Shown: positions 24,795 through 37,001 of the stretch, piece by piece
Layout of the letters: each line of letters begins with the position of its first letter
Numbering within the stretch: position 1 is the first letter of the stretch
DNA from: an uncultured Paracoccus sp.
GTDB lineage: Bacteria > Pseudomonadota > Alphaproteobacteria > Rhodobacterales > Rhodobacteraceae
Direction: 5' to 3'
Length of the DNA stretch: 47,407 bases
NCBI GenBank assembly: GCA_934533075.1
Contig: CAKTBJ010000023.1
Coordinates: 1 to 47,407 of the forward strand
Translations under genes and position numbers: made by a program
Notes under the pieces: generated by a model
Told to the model about the DNA's origin: nothing
The model's database searches: none
The model's input: only the letters and a program-made list of their open reading frames with translations

Positions 24795-26177
24795 ATGCCG
24801 CCGATCACCCGCTTTGCCCCCTCGCCCACCGGCTTCCTGCATATTGGCGGCGCGCGCACGGCCCTGTTCAACTGGCTTTACGCGCGCGGGCGCGGCGGCA
24901 GGTTCCTGCTGCGCATCGAGGATACCGACCGCGCGCGCTCGACCCCCGAAGCCACGGCGGCGATCCTCGACGGGCTGCGCTGGCTGGGCCTCGACTGGGA
25001 CGGCGAGCCGGTCAGCCAGTTCGCCCGCGCCGCCCGCCATGCCGAGGTCGCGCGCGAGATGATGGCGCGCGGCCGCGCCTATCCCTGCTATGCCACCCCC
25101 GCCGAAATCGAGGCCTGGCGGGCGGAAAACCCGCGTCAGCCCTTCCCCAGCCCCTGGCGCGACGCCGATCCGGCCAGCCGCCCCGACGCCCCCTTCGCCA
25201 TCCGCCTGCGCGCCCCGCGCGAGGGCGAGACGGTGATCCGCGACGCGGTGCAGGGCGACGTGACGATTCGCAATGCCGAGCTGGACGACATGATCATCCT
25301 GCGCAGCGACGGCACCCCGGTCTATATGCTGGCGGTGGTGGTGGACGACCACGACATGGGCGTGACGCATGTGATCCGCGGCGACGACCACCTCGTCAAT
25401 GCCGCGCGCCAGATCCAGGTCTATCAGGCGATGGGCTGGGACATCCCGGTCTTTGCCCATATCCCGCTGATCCACGGCGAGGACGGCAAGAAGCTGTCCA
25501 AGCGCCACGGCGCCGTCGGCCTGCACGAATTCGCCGCGATGGGCTATCCGGCCGAGGCGATGCGCAACTATCTGGCCCGGCTGGGCTGGAGCCACGGCGA
25601 CGACGAGCTGTTCACCGACGCGCAGGCCCGCGAATGGTTCGACCTGGACGGGATCGGCAAGGCCCCGGCGCGGCTGGACTTCAGGAAGCTGGAGCATGTC
25701 TCCGGCTGGCATATCGGGCGGATGGACGACGCCGCGCTGCTGGCGGAACTGGACGGCTTTCTGGCCGCCACCGGCGCCCCGGCCCTGACCGAGATCCAGA
25801 AGGCACGGCTGGCACCCGCCCTGAACGTCTTGAAGGAAAAGGCGAAAACCCTGCCGCAATTGCTGGACCAGGCGCATTTCGCCCTGACCGACCGCCCGGT
25901 GCGGCCCGACGAAAAGGCCGCCAGGGCGCTGGATTCGGTATCCATCGGTATGCTGTCAGAATTGACGAAATCGCTATCCCGTGATAGCTGGACGCGAGAT
26001 GGGCTTGAGGCCGCCGCCAAGCAGGTGGCCGAGGCGCATGGCGTCGGTCTGGGCAAGCTGGCGGCCCCGCTGCGGGCGGCGCTGGCCGGCCGGGCTGCCA
26101 CGCCCAGCGTGTTCGACATGATGCTGGCGCTGGGTCGCGACGAGACGCTGGCCAGGCTGGCGGACCAGACGGGCTAG
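24795..26177 (+). CDS. gltX: Glutamate--tRNA ligase
   Basis: This class I aminoacyl-tRNA synthetase charges tRNA with glutamate. The 460-residue protein has the ATP-binding HIGH-type motif in [16 protein letters not shown] (residues 8-21), the KMSKS-type motif KLSKR (233-237), and a C-terminal anticodon-binding helical domain from about 320. Alphaproteobacteria often carry two GltX paralogues, one possibly biased to tRNA-Gln, and the sequence alone does not tell which this is. The ATG at 24795 follows GAGG and begins the conserved domain; the frame is open upstream only through noncoding bases. It is followed by gltA after 66 bases. Confidence 0.95.
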   Translation: MPPITRFAPSPTGFLHIGGARTALFNWLYARGRGGRFLLRIEDTDRARSTPEATAAILDGLRWLGLDWDGEPVSQFARAARHAEVAREMMARGRAYPCYATPAEIEAWRAENPRQPFPSPWRDADPASRPDAPFAIRLRAPREGETVIRDAVQGDVTIRNAELDDMIILRSDGTPVYMLAVVVDDHDMGVTHVIRGDDHLVNAARQIQVYQAMGWDIPVFAHIPLIHGEDGKKLSKRHGAVGLHEFAAMGYPAEAMRNYLARLGWSHGDDELFTDAQAREWFDLDGIGKAPARLDFRKLEHVSGWHIGRMDDAALLAELDGFLAATGAPALTEIQKARLAPALNVLKEKAKTLPQLLDQAHFALTDRPVRPDEKAARALDSVSIGMLSELTKSLSRDSWTRDGLEAAAKQVAEAHGVGLGKLAAPLRAALAGRAATPSVFDMMLALGRDETLARLADQTG

Positions 26178-26243
26178 GCCCGTATCGCATCCCGGCCCCG
26201 CCATGCGGGCGCGGCCGTTCGCAACGTGAAAAGGAAGTGCTTC

Positions 26244-27536
26244 ATGGCCGAAAACAGAACCGCGACCCTGTCGCTTGACGGCAAAGACTATTCCCTTCCC
26301 GTTCTGTCGCCGACCGTCGGTCCCGATGTTCTGGACATCCGCAAGCTCTACGGCCAGGCCGATGTCTTCACCTTCGATCCCGGCTTCACCGCGACCGCCG
26401 CCTGCGAAAGCGCGATCACCTATATCGACGGCGATGCGGGCAAGCTGTGGTATCGCGGTTACCCGATCGAGCAACTGGCCGACAAGTCGCATTACCTCGA
26501 AGTCTGCTACCTGCTGCTTTACGGGGAGTTGCCCGACGCCAGGCAGATGGAGAAGTTCGAGCATACCGTGACCCATCACACGATGGTGCACGAGCAGCTG
26601 CACTATTTCTTCCGCGGCTTCCGCCGCGACGCGCATCCGATGGCGACGATGGTGGGCGTGGTCGGCGCGATGTCGTCCTTCTATCACGATTCGACCGACA
26701 TCAACGATCCGTGGCAGCGCGAGGTCGCCGCCGTGCGGCTGGTCGCCAAGATGCCGACCATCGCCGCGATGGCCTATAAATACTCGCTGGGCCAGCCCTT
26801 CGTGTATCCGCGCAATGATCTCGACTATGCGTCGAACTTCCTGCACATGTGCTTCTCGGTTCCGGCCGATACCTACACGGTCGATCCGGCGCTGGCCCGC
26901 GCGATGGACCGCATCATGATGCTGCATGCGGATCACGAGCAGAACGCCTCCACCTCGACGGTGCGGCTGGCCGGCTCCTCGGGCGCAAACCCCTTCGCCT
27001 GCATCGCCGCCGGCATCGCCTGCCTGTGGGGACCGGCGCATGGCGGCGCCAACCAGGCCTGCCTGGAAATGCTGCGCGAGATCGGCACCGTCGACCGCAT
27101 CCCGGAATTCATCAGGCGCGCCAAGGACAAGGACGATCCCTTCCGCCTGATGGGCTTTGGCCACCGCGTCTACAAGAACTTCGACCCGCGCGCCAAGGTG
27201 ATGAAGGAATCCGCCGACGAGGTGCTGGAGCTGCTGGGGATCGAGGACAACGATACCCTGAAGGTCGCCAAGGAACTGGAGCGGATCGCGCTGGAGGACG
27301 AATATTTCGTCTCGAAGAAGCTCTATCCGAACGTGGACTTCTATTCCGGCATCATCCTGGAGGCGATGGGCTTCCCCACCTCGATGTTCACGCCGATCTT
27401 CGCGCTGTCGCGCACCGTCGGCTGGATCGCCCAGTGGAAGGAAATGCTCGGCGATCCGCAAAGCAAGATCGGCCGCCCCCGCCAGCTTTACGTCGGTGCG
27501 GATGTGCGCGATTACGTCGATCTCGACCGGCGCTGA
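26244..27536 (+). CDS. gltA: Citrate synthase
   Basis: GltA condenses acetyl-CoA and oxaloacetate to citrate at the entry of the TCA cycle. The 430-residue protein is a type II, Gram-negative hexameric form: an N-terminal beta domain ([16 protein letters not shown]), then the helical core with [10 protein letters not shown], the catalytic histidines in WGPAHGGAN and FGHRVYKN, and the catalytic aspartate in VDFYSG. The ATG has GGAAG 8 bases upstream; six earlier codons in frame belong to the leader. A strong terminator follows. The type II form suggests allosteric inhibition by NADH. Confidence 0.96.
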   Translation: MAENRTATLSLDGKDYSLPVLSPTVGPDVLDIRKLYGQADVFTFDPGFTATAACESAITYIDGDAGKLWYRGYPIEQLADKSHYLEVCYLLLYGELPDARQMEKFEHTVTHHTMVHEQLHYFFRGFRRDAHPMATMVGVVGAMSSFYHDSTDINDPWQREVAAVRLVAKMPTIAAMAYKYSLGQPFVYPRNDLDYASNFLHMCFSVPADTYTVDPALARAMDRIMMLHADHEQNASTSTVRLAGSSGANPFACIAAGIACLWGPAHGGANQACLEMLREIGTVDRIPEFIRRAKDKDDPFRLMGFGHRVYKNFDPRAKVMKESADEVLELLGIEDNDTLKVAKELERIALEDEYFVSKKLYPNVDFYSGIILEAMGFPTSMFTPIFALSRTVGWIAQWKEMLGDPQSKIGRPRQLYVGADVRDYVDLDRR

Positions 27537-27557
27537 GCGCGCTTGATCCGACCCGGC

Positions 27558-27582
27558 AAAGGCCCCCGCGGGGGCCTTTTTC
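27558..27582 (+). terminator. Rho-independent terminator of gltA
   Basis: A perfect GGCCCCCG / CGGGGGCC stem is flanked by AAA and followed by TTTTTCC. It lies 22 bases after the gltA stop. Confidence 0.85.
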
Positions 27583-27658
27583 CTGACCGCCCCGGCCATA
27601 GCCGGGTGTGACGAATTTCCCCCTTGTGCGCATGCCGCCGGGGTGGCAGGGGACGCGC

Positions 27659-28315
27659 ATGGAACAGAAGATCGCACTCGTCACCGGCGCCTCGCGCGGC
27701 CTAGGCAGGGCGCTGGCCGAAGGCTTGGGCGCCCGCGGCTGGCATGTCGTCGCCGTGGCCCGCACCACCGGCGCGCTGGAGGAACTGGACGACGCCATCC
27801 GCGCCGGTGGCGGCGGCGGCGCGGCCACGCTGGCGCCGATGGACGTGACCACGCCGGCCGCGATGGTCCAGCTGGCCAGGGCGGTCGGCGAACGCTGGGG
27901 CGGCCTCGATTTCTGGGCGCATACGGCGGTTTACGCGGCGCCGCTGGGGCCGGCGGCGGACATGGCGACCAAGGACTGGGAGAAGTCGGTCGCCTGCAAT
28001 CTCGACGCCACGCGCGGGCTGATCACCCTGCTGGCGCCCTTGCTGCTGGCACGTTCGGGCACGGCGCTGTTTCTGGACGACCCCAAGGCCGGACAGCCCT
28101 TCTATGGCGCCTATGGGGCCACCAAGGCCGCGCAAATCGCGCTGGCGCAAAGCTGGCAGGCGGAAACCCGGCGCGTCGGCCCGCGCGTGGCCATCGACCG
28201 CCCGGCCCCGATGCCGACCGCCCTGCGCGGCCGCTTCCATCCCGGCGAGGACCGCAGCGGCCTGACCCATCCGCGCATCGAGGCCGACCGCATCCTGACG
28301 GGGTTGCTGGACTAG
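27659..28315 (+). CDS. SDR-family protein (YciK-like) with altered catalytic residues
   Basis: This 218-residue Rossmann-fold protein has the NAD(P)-binding TGASRGLG (residues 9-16) and the YxxxK pair Tyr152/Lys156 in GAYGATKAA. Two hallmark features are missing. The structural NNAG motif reads HTAV (88-91), and the catalytic serine expected about 13 residues before the tyrosine is replaced (ALFLDDPK). The C-terminal PMPTALRGRFHPGED resembles YciK-type SDRs. It may be a weak or nonclassical oxidoreductase, or a non-enzymatic nucleotide sensor. The ATG has AGGGGA upstream. It stands alone after the gltA terminator. Confidence 0.85.
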   Translation: MEQKIALVTGASRGLGRALAEGLGARGWHVVAVARTTGALEELDDAIRAGGGGGAATLAPMDVTTPAAMVQLARAVGERWGGLDFWAHTAVYAAPLGPAADMATKDWEKSVACNLDATRGLITLLAPLLLARSGTALFLDDPKAGQPFYGAYGATKAAQIALAQSWQAETRRVGPRVAIDRPAPMPTALRGRFHPGEDRSGLTHPRIEADRILTGLLD

Positions 28316-28500
28316 GTTTCCGAACTGCCTCCGGCGCATGAGGACCAGCCGTCCGCGCCTGATCCCGCTCCGTCAACGGGGCTTGCGGCAGCATCGGGGC
28401 GTCGTGCCTCTGGGGTTGCCGGGCTGGATTTTCGCCCCCCTCGCCGCGCGGGGATCAGGCCCTCCTGTCCGGCCGCATCCGGGCGGCACGCCCGTCCGGG

Positions 28501-28848
28501 CTAGATTTCCCAGTCGTCTTCATGGCGCAGGGGTCCGATGGCCAGCCAGTCGGCCCGGACCCGCGCCACATGCGTGTCGCCCCAGGCGCGGAAGACCAGA
28601 TCGAAGCCGGTCTCGGTGACGTTCTCGGCCGCGATGTCGGCCCGCTGGTTGCTGCCGCCCGCGATGTCCCACATCGACAGACCCACCATCACCCGCGGCG
28701 GCAGCACGAAAGCCTGCTCGAAGGTGACGGGCCTGCGCTCCTGCCGGGGTCCCTCGCCGGTCCACATCGGCCCGCCATCGTCAAAGGCCGAGAACATCAG
28801 CACGCTGCCATTGGCGACGCCGACGGCGTGATGGGACATGCGCAGCAT
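28501..28848 (-). CDS. H-type lectin domain protein
   Basis: This 115-residue protein consists almost entirely of one H-type lectin domain, the fold of Helix pomatia agglutinin. The recognisable block runs from residue 41, VTFEQAFVLPPRVMVGLSMWDIAGG, through DIAAENVTETGFDLVFRAWGDTHVARVRADWLAIG, the six-strand core that binds N-acetylgalactosamine-type sugars in animal homologues. There is no signal peptide or membrane segment, so it is cytoplasmic or released by another route. GGAGG lies 7 bases before the ATG. It follows the atp operon terminator on the same strand, and no neighbour suggests a function. Confidence 0.8.
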   Translation of the reverse strand: MLRMSHHAVGVANGSVLMFSAFDDGGPMWTGEGPRQERRPVTFEQAFVLPPRVMVGLSMWDIAGGSNQRADIAAENVTETGFDLVFRAWGDTHVARVRADWLAIGPLRHEDDWEI

Positions 28849-28881
28849 GGGGCGGCCTCCACCGGAACATGGGGTAATGGC

Positions 28882-28908
28882 AAAAGGCCCCGGACGGTTC
28901 CGGGGCCT
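28882..28908 (-). terminator. Rho-independent terminator of the atpHAGDC operon
   Basis: On the minus strand a perfect 9-bp stem GGCCCCGGA / TCCGGGGCC with a 4-base loop is followed by TTTTG. It lies 25 bases after the atpC stop. Confidence 0.85.
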
Positions 28909-28932
28909 CTCGAAGCGGTGCCTGCCCCGGTC

Positions 28933-29394
28933 TCAGTCCGGGAAATTGGCCTGATTGGGGTCCAGCCCGATATGGGTGCCCAAAGCCTGCATGTCGCCCA
29001 GCAGCTTGACGGCGGCGGTGACCGCCTCCTCGCCGATGCTGCTGTTCGGGTCGCGGGCCTTGGCCTCGGCCACCTTGCGCTTGCGATGCGCGGCGGCCAG
29101 CATCTCGTTCAGCACCTCCTGCGTCACGTCCTGCCGGTGCAGGCTGCGCTCGGCCAGAAGGGTCAGCCCCTCCGGGTTGATCTCGGCAAAGCCGGCCGAG
29201 ACCGCGAACTGCGCCTCGGTGCCCTTGTCGTCGATCACCGTGACAAGGCCGGGGCGCAGCGTCACCATCGTCGCGGCATGGCCGGGCAGGATCGTCAGAT
29301 CGCCCTCGCCCCCCGGCAGGCGCACCTCGCGCACCGGGGCGGAGACGAGGCTCCGCTCCGGCGACACGAGGTCGAACTGCATCATGTCAGCCAT
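28933..29394 (-). CDS. atpC: F1F0 ATP synthase epsilon subunit
   Basis: AtpC is the central-stalk subunit that links gamma to the c-ring and regulates ATP hydrolysis. The 153-residue protein has the N-terminal beta-sandwich (MQFDLVSPERSLVSAPVREVRLPGGEGDLTILPGHA) followed by the helical hairpin (about 95-130). The extra C-terminal tail (about residues 130-153) makes it longer than E. coli AtpC (139). It lies 9 bases after atpD with AAGGGGG upstream and is last in the operon. Confidence 0.96.
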   Translation of the reverse strand: MADMMQFDLVSPERSLVSAPVREVRLPGGEGDLTILPGHAATMVTLRPGLVTVIDDKGTEAQFAVSAGFAEINPEGLTLLAERSLHRQDVTQEVLNEMLAAAHRKRKVAEAKARDPNSSIGEEAVTAAVKLLGDMQALGTHIGLDPNQANFPD

Positions 29395-29403
29395 CTCGCC
29401 CCC

Positions 29404-30843
<1,440 letters not shown>

Positions 30844-30849
30844 TTACGG

Positions 30850-31719
30850 TCAGAGCGCCTCGGCGCCCGAAATGATTTCAATGAGTTCCTTGGTGATCGC
30901 GGCCTGACGCGAACGGTTGTAGACCGTGGTCAGCCTGTCGATCATGTCGCCCGCGTTGCGCGTGGCGTTGTCCATCGCGGTCATCCGCGCGCCCTGTTCC
31001 GAGGCCGCATTCTCCAGCAGCGCCGCGAAGATCTGCGTCGAGATCGACATCGGCAGCAGCTCGGTCAGGATATCGACCTCGCCCGGCTCGTAATCGTAAA
31101 GCCGGCTGGGACCCGCATCCTCCGGCGCGGCGGCCGGAATCACCTGCTTCGCGGTCGGCACCTGGCTGATGACCGAGCCGAAGGTGTTGTAGAACACCGT
31201 CGCCACGTCGAAGCCGCCGGCCTCGAAACGGTCGAAGATCTGCTCGGCGATCTGGGCGGCGTTGTCATAGCCGATGCGCTTGACCTCGGACAGGTCCACA
31301 TGCCCCACCAGCCGGTCGCCGTGGTCGCGCTTCAACTGCTCGCGGCCCTTCTTGCCGACGGTGAGGATGGTGACCTCCTTGCCCTCGGACAGCAGCCGCT
31401 CGGCCGTCTGCCGCGCCAGCTTGACGATGGAGGAGTTGAAGCCCCCCGCCAGCCCGCGCTCCGAGGTCATCACCACCAGCAGGTGCCGGCGGTCGTCGCC
31501 GGTGCCGACCAGCAGCTTCGGCGCCCGGTCCGAGGTCGCGGCGGCCTTGGACAGGTCCGCGACCACGGCCCCCATGCGGTCGGCATAGGGGCGCGCGGCC
31601 TCCGCCGCCTCCTGCGCGCGGCGCAGTTTCGCGGCGGCGACCATCTGCATCGCCTTGGTGATCTTCCGCGTGTTGCGAACGCTTCCGATCCGGTTTTTCA
31701 GGTCCTTGAGGCTGGGCAT
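30850..31719 (-). CDS. atpG: F1F0 ATP synthase gamma subunit
   Basis: This is the rotating central shaft of F1. The 289-residue protein starts with the conserved coiled coil [36 protein letters not shown] and ends with the matching C-terminal helix [21 protein letters not shown]...[17 protein letters not shown]. Length is typical. It lies 15 bases after atpA with GGGAGGG before the ATG. Confidence 0.97.
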   Translation of the reverse strand: MPSLKDLKNRIGSVRNTRKITKAMQMVAAAKLRRAQEAAEAARPYADRMGAVVADLSKAAATSDRAPKLLVGTGDDRRHLLVVMTSERGLAGGFNSSIVKLARQTAERLLSEGKEVTILTVGKKGREQLKRDHGDRLVGHVDLSEVKRIGYDNAAQIAEQIFDRFEAGGFDVATVFYNTFGSVISQVPTAKQVIPAAAPEDAGPSRLYDYEPGEVDILTELLPMSISTQIFAALLENAASEQGARMTAMDNATRNAGDMIDRLTTVYNRSRQAAITKELIEIISGAEAL

Positions 31720-31734
31720 CTATCCCTCCCCCGC

Positions 31735-33269
<1,535 letters not shown>

Positions 33270-33270
<1 letters not shown>

Positions 33271-33836
33271 TATCCGACCTCTTTCATGGCATTCTGAAGG
33301 GCGCTCAGGCGCGATTTGACCGACGAATCGATCATCGACGAGCCGAGCTTGACGATCATGCCGCCGATGAGGCTCTCATCGACGCGCGCATTCAGTTTGA
33401 CGATCTTGCCCGATTTCTCGGCCAGGGTGGCGCGCAGGCGCTCGGCCTGCTGGTCCGAAAGCGGCTGGGCGCTGACGACATCCGCCGTCACCTCGCCGCG
33501 GGCATCCGCGATCAGGGCGCGCAGGCGCGCGACCAGTTGCGGCAGGGTGAACAGGCGCCGGTTCTGGCCCATCAACGCCAGCGCATTGGCCAGCGCGGCG
33601 GGCAGGCCCAGCTTTTCCGCCAGCGCGGAAATGGCGCGGGTCTGGTCGGCGCGGCCCAGCACCGGCGAGGCGATCACCGCGCGCAGTTCAGGGCTGGCAT
33701 CCAGCGCCTGCGCCAGCGCGTCCACGCCCGAGGCGAGGGCGTCGATGCCCTTCTCCTCGCGGGCGATGTCGAACACGGCCTGCGCATAGCGCCCCGCGAT
33801 ATTGGCGGAAATCGAAGCGGATTGTGCCACGGTCAT
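33270..33836 (-). CDS. atpH: F1F0 ATP synthase delta subunit
   Basis: This is the peripheral-stalk subunit that attaches F1 to the b subunits. The 188-residue protein (annotated from ATG) has the N-terminal helical bundle ([26 protein letters not shown]) and the C-terminal [30 protein letters not shown]. Its start is ambiguous: GGAAGG directly abuts the ATG at 33836, leaving no spacing, while the GTG two codons later (33830) is 6 bases from the same site. Translation may start at GTG. The gene begins the operon; F0 genes are not nearby, as is usual for alphaproteobacteria. Confidence 0.94.
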
Positions 33837-34098
33837 CCTTCCGGTTTGCGCGCGGCCCCGCCATCGGGCTGTCCCGCGTTCATGCGGGCAGTCTGACGAA
33901 AGGGCCTTGCTTCGCCTCTCTACTCACGTCGGTGTGACAGAGCAAAATCTGCCGCGTCTCTAGCAGGCCCGGCCCGATGTCGCAACCGTGTTTGCGCACG
34001 CATTTCGCCATCCGGCCGCTGCATCGCGGCATGGTCTGCCCTGCTGCCCCCGCCCGACCCGCAAGCCGCGCCGGATGGGGGCGAATCGCTTTGCGGCC
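33837..34098. other. 262-bp gap upstream of the atp operon
   Basis: This must hold the atpHAGDC promoter. A minus-strand TTGCTC with TAGAGA 17 bases later is seen in the 33910-33960 area, but the match is weak and no promoter is called with confidence. No terminator with a T-tract is evident for the TPP-enzyme gene that ends at 34099. Confidence 0.4.
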
Positions 34099-35664
34099 TC
34101 AGGTATCCAGCTCGATCAGGAAGGGGCCGGGGCGGTCGATGCTGGCCTTCAGCAGCTCTGCCAGTTCCTCCAGATTGCGCGCCCTGGCACCCTCGACGCC
34201 CATGCCCCTGGCCAGCGACACCCAGTCCAGGTCCGGGTTGCCGAGGTCCAGCATCGACATGGCCGTGGGGCCGGGATTGGCGCCGACATTGGCATATTCG
34301 CCCAGCAGGATCGCATAGCGGCGGTTGGACAGGATGATGGTGGTGACGTTCAGCCCCTCGCGCGCCTGCGTCCACAGGGCTTGCAGCGAATACATGCCGG
34401 AGCCATCGGCCTGAAGGCTGATCACCCGCCGGTCCTTGCCCGCCGCCACGCCGGCGCCGGTGGACAGCGGGAAGCCGTCGCCGATGGCGCCGCCGGTCAG
34501 CCCGATCCATTCATGCGGCGCGGCGCCGTTGTAATGGGGATGCGAGCCGCCGCCATAGCTGATCGTCTCGTCGCAGACGATGCCGTTTTCGGGGATCAGG
34601 TTGGCGATCACCGCCGCCAGCCCCTCGGCGCTGGCCGGCCCCTTGGGCAGCGGCGGCAGCGGCGGGGCCTCCGGCGCCGCGGCGGGCGCGGCGCCCAGCG
34701 CGGCGGCCAGCGCGCGCAGGGCCTCGACCCCGGATTGCTCGGGGCGCGACAGCACCAGCAGGTCGGCATCGTCGGGATATTGCGTCGAGGGCAGGTTCGG
34801 ATAGCCGAAGAAGCCCACCGGCGGCGTGGCGCCAACCAGGATGATGCGGTCATAGGGCGCCAGCGCCTCGACCGCCATCGGCGTGGTATAGGGCACGCGC
34901 GGGATGGGGATGGTGCCGCGCCCGCGCTCCAGATGGCCGGTCAGGAACTGCGCCATGAAGGCGCCGCCGGTCGCGTCCGCGATGCCCTTGGCCAGAGCCG
35001 GTCCCTCGCCCAGCAGCGCATCGCCCGAAAGCAGCAGCAGCGCCTGGCGGCCGCGCGGCGCCGGTCCGCGCAGCGCCTGCGCCGCCGCGCCGATCAGCGC
35101 CGGATCGGCAGGCTGCGCCTGCACCTCCGGCAGCGGCGGCGCCACCTCGCCGCCCTCGCCCCAGGAGCTGTCGGCGGGCAGGATCAGCGTCGCCACCTGG
35201 CCCGGATGGGTCTTGGCCGCACGCACGGCCTCGGCCGCGTCGCGCCCGACATGGCCCGGCGTCATCGTGGTGCGCACCCAGCCCGAGACCGCGCGCGCGA
35301 TGCCCTCGGTGTCGGCGGTCAGCGGCGCGTCCAGCGGGCGGTGATAGGTGGCCTGGTCGCCGACGATGTTCACCATCCGCGAGCGCCCCCGCCGCGCGTT
35401 GTGCAGGTTGGAAAACCCGTTCGCCAGCCCCGGCCCGCAATGCAGCAGCGTGCAGGCCGGCTTGCCGGAGATGCGGGCATAGCCGTCGGCCATGCCGGTC
35501 ACGACGGTCTCGTGCAGGCCCAGGATGCAGCGCATGCCGGGAATGCGGTCCAGCGCCGCGACGAAATGCATCTCGGAGGTGCCGGGATTGGCGAAGCAGA
35601 CTTCGACCCCGCTGTCGAGCAGGGTGTGAACAAGGGATTCGGCCCCGTTCAGCGGCGCGGTCAT
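34099..35664 (-). CDS. Thiamine-diphosphate enzyme, acetolactate synthase large subunit-like
   Basis: This 521-residue TPP enzyme has the Pyr domain with the catalytic glutamate Glu52 (LGLHETVVTGMADGYARI), a middle domain (about 190-330) and the PP domain with the Mg/TPP motif ADGSGMYSLQALW...SNRRY (about 417-445). The general fold is that of acetolactate synthase, benzoylformate decarboxylase and related 2-oxoacid decarboxylases. No small regulatory subunit is nearby, and the middle domain lacks clear FAD-binding signatures. A biosynthetic IlvB role is therefore unlikely, and decarboxylation or carboligation of a catabolic carbonyl is more plausible. It overlaps the phospho-lyase-like gene by 4 bases and ends the operon. 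Confidence 0.88.
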   Translation of the reverse strand: MTAPLNGAESLVHTLLDSGVEVCFANPGTSEMHFVAALDRIPGMRCILGLHETVVTGMADGYARISGKPACTLLHCGPGLANGFSNLHNARRGRSRMVNIVGDQATYHRPLDAPLTADTEGIARAVSGWVRTTMTPGHVGRDAAEAVRAAKTHPGQVATLILPADSSWGEGGEVAPPLPEVQAQPADPALIGAAAQALRGPAPRGRQALLLLSGDALLGEGPALAKGIADATGGAFMAQFLTGHLERGRGTIPIPRVPYTTPMAVEALAPYDRIILVGATPPVGFFGYPNLPSTQYPDDADLLVLSRPEQSGVEALRALAAALGAAPAAAPEAPPLPPLPKGPASAEGLAAVIANLIPENGIVCDETISYGGGSHPHYNGAAPHEWIGLTGGAIGDGFPLSTGAGVAAGKDRRVISLQADGSGMYSLQALWTQAREGLNVTTIILSNRRYAILLGEYANVGANPGPTAMSMLDLGNPDLDWVSLARGMGVEGARARNLEELAELLKASIDRPGPFLIELDT

Positions 35665-36998
35665 CGGATTTCCTCCAGCGTTTCGGACAGTTTGTCGATC
35701 AGGATGTCGGCATGCTCGCGCCCGAAGGGCAGCGGCGGGCGGATCTTCAGCACGTTGCCGGCCGGGCCGGAGGCGCTGATCAGCACGCCCTTCTGGCGCA
35801 GCCCGTTGACGACCTCGGCGGCCAGCCGCCCGTCCGGGGCGCCGGTCTGCGGGTCCAGCAGGTCGACGCCGGCATAAAGCCCCGCCACCCGCACCGGCCC
35901 CAGCCGCTCGTCGCCATCGACCAGCCCGGCCAGCCCCTCGGCCATATAGGCGCCGGTGCTGGCCGAATTCTCGACCAGCCCCTCGTCGCGCAGCACGTCC
36001 AGCACCGCCAGACCCACCGCGGCCGATACCGGATTGCCGCCGAAGGTGTTGAAATAGCGCACCGACTTGCCGAAGGCCGTGACCAGATCGGCCCGCGCCA
36101 TCAGCCCGGCCATCGGGTGGCCGTTGCCCATCGGCTTGCCCATCGTGGCGATGTCGGGCACCACGCCGTGGCGGTCAAAGCCCCACATGCCGCCGCAGCG
36201 GCCGAAGCCGGGCTGCACCTCGTCGGCGATGAAGATGCCCCCGGCCTCGCGGATCGCCGCCACCGCCGGGGCAAGGAAGCCCACCGGATCGGGCAGGATG
36301 CCGTCCGAGGCGAAGATCGTGTCGACCAGCAGCGCCGCCGGCCGCACCCCCTGCGCCTGCATGTCGGCGACCGCCGCGCGCACCCCGGCGGCGAAATCGC
36401 CGCCCGGATCGGCGCCATAGGGATCGGGCGCGTCGATCAGCCAGACGTTTTCCCCCTTCGGCACCCCGGCCCCCAGCGAGGGCGACATGCCCACCAGCAG
36501 GTCCGTCACCCCGTGATAGGCGTGGCGGGTGATGATGACCCCCTGCCCGCCCGTCGCCACGCGGGCGATGCGGATGGCCAGGTCGTTGGCCTCGGACCCC
36601 GTGCAGGTCAGCATGACATTGTGCAGCCCCTCCGGCGCGGTGGCCAGCAGGCGCTCGGCATAGTCCACCACCAGCGGATGCAGGTAACGGGTATGGGTGT
36701 TCAGGATCGCCGCCTGCTTCGCCAGCGCCTCGACCACCCGCGGGTGGCAATGGCCGACGCTGGCGACGTTGTTGTAGGCGTCCAGATAGCGGTTGCCCTG
36801 CGCGTCCCACATCCACACCCCTTCGGCGCGCACCGGATGCAGCGGCTGGGCGTAGAACAGCCGATAGGCCGCGCCCAGGGCCGCCTCGCGCCGGGCGATC
36901 AGGTCGCGATCCTCCGCCGGCAGGGCATTGGCCTTGGACGGGTCATAGGCATTGTGCATCTGCCCGACGGCGCGGGGCGCCTCGCTGGGGGCGGTCAT
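35661..36998 (-). CDS. PLP-dependent class III aminotransferase-fold enzyme, ETNPPL/PHYKPL phospho-lyase type
   Basis: This 445-residue enzyme has the PLP lysine Lys288 in [12 protein letters not shown] and long stretches that match, by eye, the animal enzymes ethanolamine-phosphate phospho-lyase and 5-phosphohydroxylysine phospho-lyase: [67 protein letters not shown] and [12 protein letters not shown]. Those enzymes remove phosphate and ammonia to leave an aldehyde, instead of transaminating. The next gene upstream encodes a hydroxylysine-kinase-like protein 3 bases away, which supports the lyase reading. A plain omega-transaminase remains possible. Confidence 0.88.
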   Translation of the reverse strand: MTAPSEAPRAVGQMHNAYDPSKANALPAEDRDLIARREAALGAAYRLFYAQPLHPVRAEGVWMWDAQGNRYLDAYNNVASVGHCHPRVVEALAKQAAILNTHTRYLHPLVVDYAERLLATAPEGLHNVMLTCTGSEANDLAIRIARVATGGQGVIITRHAYHGVTDLLVGMSPSLGAGVPKGENVWLIDAPDPYGADPGGDFAAGVRAAVADMQAQGVRPAALLVDTIFASDGILPDPVGFLAPAVAAIREAGGIFIADEVQPGFGRCGGMWGFDRHGVVPDIATMGKPMGNGHPMAGLMARADLVTAFGKSVRYFNTFGGNPVSAAVGLAVLDVLRDEGLVENSASTGAYMAEGLAGLVDGDERLGPVRVAGLYAGVDLLDPQTGAPDGRLAAEVVNGLRQKGVLISASGPAGNVLKIRPPLPFGREHADILIDKLSETLEEIR

Positions 36999-37001
36999 GG
37001 G

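Noticed and set aside
34099..35664. Biosynthetic acetolactate synthase large subunit (ilvB) for branched-chain amino acids
   Set aside because: No ilvH or ilvC is nearby, and the gene is coupled to catabolic genes; only the family-level name is supported.
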